From Histoplasma ohiense (lineage: Eukaryota; Ascomycota; Eurotiomycetes; Onygenales; Ajellomycetaceae), in the NCBI GenBank assembly GCA_017607445.1, contig JAEVHH010000005.1, forward strand, positions 3,601,001 through 3,665,000: a stretch of DNA of 64,000 bases, in the 5' to 3' direction. Below the pieces are notes generated by a model, which did not search any database, was not told where the DNA came from, and saw only the letters and a list, made by a program, of their open reading frames with translations. Of the stretch, positions 57,547 to 64,000 are shown piece after piece. Position numbers and translations under genes: made by a program. Each line of letters starts with the position of its first letter. Positions within the stretch are counted from its first letter, which is position 1.

Positions 57547-58932
57547 CTCGCTGGCAGTGTCTCTTGTTGGTCAATTTTCTAGGGAGGCCGTTCCGTTAAC
57601 ACTGATTAATGTGATAGATATAACTATTCCACAATGGGCGTGTTGGGTTTGGCGATGGAGCGTCTGGAGCTCTGATAGCTCGATGGACAGGGAAACGGGG
57701 GGATTGACTTTACCTCTTCACATCCGAAGGGAGAAAACGGCGTAGGTCAATGATATTTTCGAAGCACAAATGGTAGGATTCCTAGCAACAAGGACATGGA
57801 TGGAATGTTGTGTACCAGTTGCGGGGATAGCGGCTTATATTTGCCGGGGAGGCGAAGGCGAGAGGGGAAGCTACCTGGAGATTCCCCTTAGGTAGTGAGG
57901 AGTACAGGTACGGGATTTTCACCAGGAAATGTGCAGGAGAAGTGAGTGGTAGGTACTTGTAACTACATTGCTCGCGAGGAGGAAGGAGACCTATGCTAGA
58001 AGTCTCAAACGGTGCTTAGAGCAAGCAACTAGGTAACTTATACCTCATATTTGTCCCGGCGATTACATGGTCATTCCATATCTCAGCTAACGGGTCTATC
58101 TGATATCGGACAGCAACATCTGCCCGCCGTCAAACCGATAGATGTTGTTGGTGTTCTGGTGCAAGTATCCCGTGTAGAGCGTCGTCTTGATGGTTGACGT
58201 CATATTTGCATTTTCTCAACTCCAACGAACCATGGGCCCGTAGCAACAACTTGCACCTACATACTTCCATGCCGACAGATATACCACAAATCTTGAAAAG
58301 CCATTTCTGTCGCTTTCGCAAAGCAACACTAGCCATGTGTTCACCGACTAGCCCCCCGTCTACCTTCTGCGCCTTTCTCATTCACCTCCCCCATCACTTC
58401 AATCCCTCCAGAAGCTCTGATCAACTTATACCCATCTACGGGCATATCTGTTCAAAAAGGTCATCAAACTGATCGTTAAGGCAATTTTCAAGCTGTCTAA
58501 TACAAGTTCAGCTCCATTATCAGCTTCATTGGCTTTTAGAAGAAAAGCTTAAGCTTCCCACTTCTGCTTCTGATACGGTCCCCGTCCGCATCTCTATAGT
58601 TTTCCAGGACAGATACCTACTAGTATTCTACGGCTAGTCAAGGCCATTTGCGTCTGCGTCTATATAAAATCGTGCTAGGTTGTTCTGTCAAGCTTGAGAC
58701 GTTCACATCTTTTCGGAGCGCTACTGCGAAAGCCCCGAAACTGCCACCCCCAAGTCACGTACAGTTTCGCCAAATAATCACCCTAGGACAGCTTACTTTG
58801 CGCCTCCCTACACTACTATATAAGGTATTTTACTACATCCTGGCGAATCATGTGAGTCGTTTTGGCAAACGCCACTAATTTTGCATTCTACAACTTATCC
58901 CCGCCATCCATCGTGCTAATCTTGAGTACAGA
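57547..58932. other. Divergent intergenic region, no gene seen
   Basis: Promoters of two divergent genes. A CTTGAGTACAG acceptor just before the RING gene ATG suggests a leader intron, with donor GTGAGT near 58854. No other coding frame is supported. Confidence 0.5.
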
Positions 58933-60163
58933 ATGGATCTGCAGTCGCTGCCCCCAAGACTCCGTCACTTTCTCGTAAACAGACTTGACAATCCTCGCTC
59001 TGTAGGCTCAGAGCCATTTGTCCAGGAAGACGAACTTTGCGAGCTATTGGGTGTCTTCCCTCAATATGACAGTTTTACCTGCTTTGGCAGGACCTCTTCT
59101 TCCGGCTTCCGATGCAGAAATAGAATCAGTCGAGAACAGCGGCACATCGCAAAAGTCCTTCTCACGAATGCCAACCAAACCTTCCAGCACCGAGACACCA
59201 ACCTCAGAGAACTGATGCAGGACTTTGAGCAAATCGCAAGCAATGTGCTCTGCCATGCTTATCACCAGAGTCAGATCAGCCGCCTTGCGACGAGCTGGAT
59301 GCTGAAGACAATGCAATATCAAGTCTTGGAATTTGATATTCGCCAGCTACGGATGGAGGCCACTCTGGGGTCACTGGTGGAGGCGTTTAATGATATCGGC
59401 GAGCGTTTAAGGGCCGACGGGTGCCTTTCTGCCGAAGCGTATGAAGCCGGGAGAATCCGTTCAGGCGATCTTAATCTAGGAGCCATTAGTGGCGTTGCTG
59501 AGCAGGAAGCCGTTGGGTATGCGCATGTAGACGGGGATAGAGATGAAATTGAGGATCATGGGCTCGAACCTGAGTCTGAGCCTCCGCCTATTGCTGCTAT
59601 CGTACCTCTTGTCGCAACGCCGCAGCCACAGCCACAGGAAACACGAATCCAACCGGTTACCAATGCCGCTTACCGTGCAACTGCCGTTCTCAACTTGGCA
59701 CGCAGAGCAGCAAGAGACGGGTTTGCAACAAATAGAATTCGTCACGAGAGACCACGCATGCCAATCAAGGACGACTGCCAAATCTGCCAAGAACCCCTCG
59801 TCAACGAGAGAGTAGAAGCATCATTGCCTTCCTCGTCCCATTCTGCATCGTCTCATTCTCAAGCCTTACACGAATCTTCTGAGCTCACCTACTGTTCACG
59901 CGGCTGTGGGAGGAACTTCCATCTGGATTGCATGAACACGTGGATTTATTCCTGTATTAACACTAGACTGCCGCTTACCTGTCCGAATTGGTATGGTTAA
60001 AACCTTGTCCCCCCCCCTTTTTTTCCCCTTTCCCTCAGTTCCCCTTTCCAAATTAATCCCTCTCTTTCCTTCACGCCACATTAGAACTTTTGAAACCAAA
60101 AAGTGTTCTAACGAAAGTGCTTTTGTAATGAACAGTCGTTGCAATTTGTCCAGAGATTCTTAA
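58933..60163 (+). CDS. RING-like (probable E3 ubiquitin ligase) protein
   Basis: Model: 58933-59990 plus 60136-60163, giving 361 residues. The N-terminal 200 residues look helical with no known domain. A Pro/Gln-rich linker follows, then a RING-like zinc domain: DDCQICQEPL, a Ser-rich insert, YCSRGCGRNFHLDCMNTW and LPLTCPN. Unspliced, the frame reads CPNWYG and stops at 60000, lacking the last zinc ligand. A GTATGG donor at 59991 with a CTAAC branch site and AACAG acceptor (60135) makes CPNCRCNLSRDS, restoring the C-x2-C pair. Another acceptor (CTCAG, exon from 60039) also gives CPNC. RING function as a ubiquitin ligase is inferred; the target is unknown. Confidence 0.75.
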
Positions 60164-61169
60164 TCCGCGAATAACTCAGAATTTTGGACTCCAGGCTCCC
60201 TGGGCATGAACGGCCAGATACAATCGGGAAGTTTCCACAACCTTTCCAGTTGAGAATTCGTTGAATTTTACTCTTTTTTCGTTTGTGTGTGTGGGTGTGC
60301 GGGTGTGCGGCGTGTTCATTTGCAATATTTATCCTCGATTTATTGCTCCACTTTTGTGTCTCACTGCAATATCTTTTCATTGCTCCGCGTTCCTGCATTA
60401 GTCCAGGAGCGGATGATAAAAAAGATAGAAAGAAAGAAAGAAAAATACAAAACAGAAGAAAAAACTCACTGAAGTGAAAAAGGAGTGTAAGGAGCTTTTC
60501 AGCCCTGGGTCCTAGTACACACACTCCTTATATATCTGTTGTATGCATGCACGTCCGCTCTAATTGGAACTTTGAATGAATCAACCCTTACATATATAAA
60601 AGACAAAGAAACACCCTTTTGAGATTTTTACATTTCAAGAACGAAGGAATTTCTTGTCCTTGCTGCTCATCATCACTTAATCATTAAACTCCCCGTTTCC
60701 TTCTAGAAGAAATTGCTGAGCGAGGTAGAATCTATACAACCCCCTCAGCTTTAATGAGGCTGCTCAACAGAACGGAAAATATAGTTAACTCATCCCGTGT
60801 GTGCAGTGTTTTTCAAGATGAAGGACGAAAAGAAAGAGATGTTCTTCTGTCCGTTTGGGCCTACATCCAAAGAATAATCTAGCGAACACTTCGTACCTCT
60901 GTCAAAGCTGCTACAATAGCGGCAGAAAATTTCCATAGACCATCCTTTCGATTGTGGGATTCTGCTCGGCCTCTTTCCATCCTGTCGACCGGGAAATGTA
61001 CCTGCGTATCTACTGTGCGGAAGACTACGTACGAAACGTACGTGTTTGCTCTCAAGCTGAAATACAAAGAAATATTCCTTTCGCGGACTAGAAATGTGCT
61101 CGGATACACGACGCATGCTGGCCCCTTTACAGTGAGAGCACAGGCGAGCCGCCGATAGGAAGGTCCACA
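60164..61169. other. No gene seen
   Basis: Contains GTGTGCGGGT/TGTG patches near 60280-60310, AAAGA repeats near 60418-60450 and AT-rich sequence. No supported frame. Confidence 0.5.
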
Positions 61170-61640
61170 GGCAGTGGTGGAGAACACGGAAAACTACACT
61201 GCTCTTTAGGAGAGGTTGCTGGATGAAGCAGCTACATCGGGCCCAACCGCAGATACAGATTCAAAGGTCTGGTCGCCGGAGACTTCAAGGTTCTTGCAAC
61301 GTCCCAAGAACAACTTCAACGAGATCGAGCGGCTGAAGAAGAGCCTGATGGCCATTTATGAGACTGCGCGGGAAAACCCGGGAAGATTCTAGTGCTAGTA
61401 CCGGTACCAGAACCAGGAGTAGCGAAGACTTGAAAGAGGCCGTTGCCAGCATTGCAGCATCTACATCAGACGTACGGTACGGCCAGATGACAGATCGATC
61501 GAGCCCCATATACAGGGTGAAGAATGACACTGCCAGGAGCCTACGTGGAGAAGGAAATGGAAATCGAGAATCCAGAGTTGAATCCGTTCCCAAGGAAATC
61601 TTCGACGATTTTCTCATATCTTACTCCGTTTCCTGAATTA
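61170..61640 (+). pseudogene. Decayed coding stretch of unknown family
   Basis: Protein-like segments appear in turn: VENTENYTAL, a TAG, ERLLDEAATSGPTADTDS, RPKNNFNEIERLKKSLMAI and YETARENPGRF. The frame then shifts to SASTGTRTRSSEDLKEAVAS and IAASTSDVRYGQMTDRS, and perhaps again to GAYVEKEMEIENPELNPFPR. The charged helical character and continuity across an in-frame TAG and frame changes suggest an old gene. The parent family is not recognised and chance cannot be excluded. Confidence 0.35.
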
Positions 61641-62331
61641 TCCGGCGGCCCTATTACTACTAACCGGGAGGTAATTGAATTTTTTGAATTTTTTTAACTG
61701 GCCTAAAAAGAACGCGTCTCTACAATGGCAGATATACGCTCCCCAACGGAAGTTATCCGGCGCATTGAGGATACACGATGCTGGACCATGCATCTATGTT
61801 TTTTACATTGTACCCGGAGCTACGGAGTGGGATTCCAGTGTGGAACAGCAACTCACCGTTTAGAAACCTATTTGGCGGTGCCGATTTTGCGCTCTCTCTC
61901 TCTCATGACTTCAGCGTCTGCGATGGTGCCTGCCCTTGATTGATCTGAGGACACCATGTTACAGAGTGATTCTTCCACGGCAGCATCGCAATTCAATACC
62001 GGTTCAACTCCCAAGTTTCTTAATGCGATTTTAAATTCCCGATGCAAACGGTCCATACTCAGCCAGGAATCAGGGATGGACTACTCCAATGTGAATGCGC
62101 GATATGAACCGGGTTGAGGTGATGTATAGCACCGGACATGGTGGGCTTTTTGTTCTGTTGACATTCACAGGATTTGTGATTGACAAGAGACAATTTGGTC
62201 TAAACCGGATATTATGTTATTCATGCACCTATCCCTTCTAACATTTTCTCACTAGCTCACATTCGCATACCTCAATATTAGTATCCAATCAGAACCACAT
62301 CCGACCTGCTTAAAATCCCCGAACATACCAT
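61641..62331. other. No gene seen
   Basis: Flank between the decayed stretch and the 3' end of the hydrolase gene. Nothing recognised. Confidence 0.5.
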
Positions 62332-63486
62332 TCACATAGATGCGACGGCAGCGTATATTGCCTTGGCATAGGCATCTTCACGGTTCGAGCCTATGACACC
62401 GGCAGCCATTTTATTCATAACATACGTAATGGTCATACGACGCTCAAGGTCCATGATCGCGATAGATCCACCCCAGCCCCCCCAAAAGCAGATACGTTCG
62501 GTATTCTCGGGTAAAAAGAAGGGCATCGACTTCAACGGTAGAGCGTATCCTATTCCCCAGCGTAACGGAATGCCAAACACAAGGTCGGGGCCACTGGCCT
62601 GTTCCTGAAAGATTAGATCTATCGTTTTTTGCGACAAAAGCCGAACACCATTAACTTCTCCACCAAGAGTTATAGCGGAGAGAACTCCATTGACTCCCCG
62701 TGAGTTCGAGTGGCCGTTGAGGGCACCGATTGCCGCTTTTCTCCACATCGGCGTGTTTGCTGTTTCGGGTTTGGCAGGTTGGCCAGTGAATGTCTTGAAG
62801 GCAGGGCTGTCTGCAGGCAACTTGGAGAAGTCAAAATCGAGAGGGGGCGGAGGCACGATTTCAGCGACTCGTTCCCAGTCGCATTCCGCTGCACCTAATT
62901 GGAAATCGGCACCCAGCGGCCCCGCGATTTCTTCAGCGATGAACTGCTTGAGCGATTTCCCGCTGACCCGGCGCACCAATTCGCCAACCAAATGACCCTG
63001 GTTCTGCATGTGATAGCCAGACGCGGTTCCCGGCTTCCACCACGGCTTCTGGGCTGCCAATCTCTCGGTGGAAACTTTCAGATCGTACAATTCCTCCAGG
63101 TTGATATTTGGTTCCCAGCCAGACACACCGGAGGTGTGCGCGAGCAGTTGCCGGACTTCGATGTCCTGTTTCCCATTCGCGGCAAACTCGGGCCAGTAGG
63201 TGGCTACTTTTTCAAAAAGGTCGAGCTGGCCGCGGTCAACAAGCATCAGGGCCGCAAGGTTCGTGATGGTCTTCGTTGTCGACCAGACAGTTGTGACGGT
63301 GTCGCGGGTCCAGGGAGATGTGCGAGCGGTGTCGCGATAGCCTCCCCATATATCTACGACGTTGCGCCCGTCGATGTTGACTGTGATGGATGCACCCAGC
63401 TCTTCGCCTGCGTCTATGAATTTCTGCAACAGATCCTTGACGGGCGCGAAGGCTGCGTCGTAATCACCTTGGACTGTGCCAGCCAT
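62332..63486 (-). CDS. Serine beta-lactamase-like hydrolase (class C/EstB-type)
   Basis: Single exon; 384 residues from MAGTVQGDYD, preferred over an in-frame ATG 54 nt upstream because the family usually begins close to this point. Family: penicillin-binding-protein-like serine hydrolases, including bacterial EstB esterases and fungal LovD-type acyltransferases. The nucleophile motif S-x-x-K is STTK (Ser69 of this start) in TVWSTTKTITNLAALML. The second motif Tyr is in GTASGYHMQNQGH, and LLAHTSGV is the usual downstream block. FWGGWGGSIAIMD near the C-terminus takes the place of the KTG/HxG motif. No signal peptide. Substrate unknown; antibiotic resistance is not implied. A MITE copy begins 279 bp upstream of the ATG. 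Confidence 0.9.
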   Translation of the reverse strand: MAGTVQGDYDAAFAPVKDLLQKFIDAGEELGASITVNIDGRNVVDIWGGYRDTARTSPWTRDTVTTVWSTTKTITNLAALMLVDRGQLDLFEKVATYWPEFAANGKQDIEVRQLLAHTSGVSGWEPNINLEELYDLKVSTERLAAQKPWWKPGTASGYHMQNQGHLVGELVRRVSGKSLKQFIAEEIAGPLGADFQLGAAECDWERVAEIVPPPPLDFDFSKLPADSPAFKTFTGQPAKPETANTPMWRKAAIGALNGHSNSRGVNGVLSAITLGGEVNGVRLLSQKTIDLIFQEQASGPDLVFGIPLRWGIGYALPLKSMPFFLPENTERICFWGGWGGSIAIMDLERRMTITYVMNKMAAGVIGSNREDAYAKAIYAAVASM

Positions 63487-63764
63487 TGTTTCAGTTGATA
63501 TGAGATGATATGCGAATTTGGACGGAGGGCAATGGCTCAAAATTCAGAGATAAAATGAAGAAACCGCGAGTAGGTGCTAGGTCATAGAAGAGAGGAGATC
63601 GTTTTGTCTTCTTATCGGAATTGTGCTGTGCTCTAATATTTATTTTTTGCCATGGAGCAGGAGCTGCAACCTGCTCATTATTTATATTCACGGCCCCGCA
63701 ACACAACGTGACTCCAGAAACCACGGGCTGAACACCAGCGCCGCCCTCCATTTCCGCGGGCGTA

Positions 63765-64000
63765 CAGTTGAACGTTGGTTTATTCCAACATGAACGTGGT
63801 TATTTTTTCGGGCCGGAACAACTTTCAGTGTGGTTAATGTGTCCATCAATACCGTGGTTAAAATGTTGAACATGGCTTTTGATTATTCTGTAACAAAGGA
63901 AATCATGTGATTATGGTGATTTATGGTGATTATATGATCAACAGAACACTGGAGCAGAGGTGCCAAACTAGGCACCTACAATGTAATGTTCAGTTGATAT
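63765..64000 (+). mobile_element. Second copy of the Tc1/mariner-type MITE, cut by the right window edge
   Basis: Begins CAGTTGAACG directly after a TA (63763-63764). It follows the reverse complement of the copy at 45580-45970 for about 180 bp with scattered changes, mostly transitions, and small indels, including GGAACAACTTTC and GTGTGGTTAATGTGT. The far inverted repeat is not reached inside the window, so its length is unknown. Confidence 0.75.

Noticed and set aside
62332..63486. Reading the beta-lactamase-like gene as an antibiotic-resistance determinant
   Set aside because: Fungal members of this fold are mostly esterases or acyltransferases; the sequence gives no evidence of beta-lactam hydrolysis.
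1..64000. tRNA genes
   Set aside because: TTCGA-type B-box candidates (for example near 30330 and 39050) lack a matching A box and cloverleaf arms.

Overview
This window reads as nuclear DNA of a filamentous ascomycete, most likely Eurotiomycetes. An Onygenales/Ajellomycetaceae-type genome is my best guess; this is inference and rests on no database search. The signs are many short introns (about 45-250 nt) with GTATGT/GTAAGT donors, CTAAC-type branch sites and CAG/TAG acceptors, fungal families such as a Zn2Cys6 factor and a Vhc1-type transporter, and a gene-poor, partly AT-rich stretch with decayed genes inside otherwise dense housekeeping DNA. Exon structures below were joined by hand from reading frame, splice sites and protein continuity. 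Every multi-exon model called complete closes in frame.

Layout. 0-25.5 kb is gene-dense: the C-terminus of a taxilin; a nitronate monooxygenase ending in the peroxisomal signal SKL; a two-HKD phospholipase D-like protein; a small secreted or membrane-anchored protein whose in-frame stop lies in a putative intron; DNA polymerase delta subunit 2; an N-acetyltransferase 9-like GNAT; ribosomal protein eL38; a 98-residue membrane protein; an NTF2-like mRNA export factor; mitochondrial methionyl-tRNA synthetase; a PLP-dependent serine/threonine dehydratase; the prenyltransferase alpha subunit Ram2; and mevalonate kinase.

25.5-41 kb is gene-poor, with a very AT-rich part at about 26.2-27.4 kb. It holds two intact spliced genes, a Zn2Cys6 transcription factor and an MFS sugar transporter. 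It also holds two recognisable wrecks: a DUF2306-like multi-membrane protein and a protein kinase. The rest has no gene I can support.

41-64 kb returns to genes. A Vhc1-like cation-chloride cotransporter and an Avt3/4-like vacuolar amino-acid transporter are divergently arranged around a 391-bp MITE. After them come mitochondrial pyruvate carrier Mpc1, SmB, ribosomal protein uL5 (Rpl11), a short serine-rich protein, a RING-like protein, a decayed coding stretch, a serine-beta-lactamase-like hydrolase, and a second, opposite-orientation copy of the MITE running off the right edge.

Functional links are mostly general housekeeping. Ram2 uses farnesyl diphosphate made downstream of mevalonate kinase and the two genes are neighbours. 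The divergent transporter pair probably both serve the vacuole. Mpc1 and mitochondrial MetRS serve mitochondria. No tRNA, rRNA, CRISPR array or secondary-metabolite cluster was seen.
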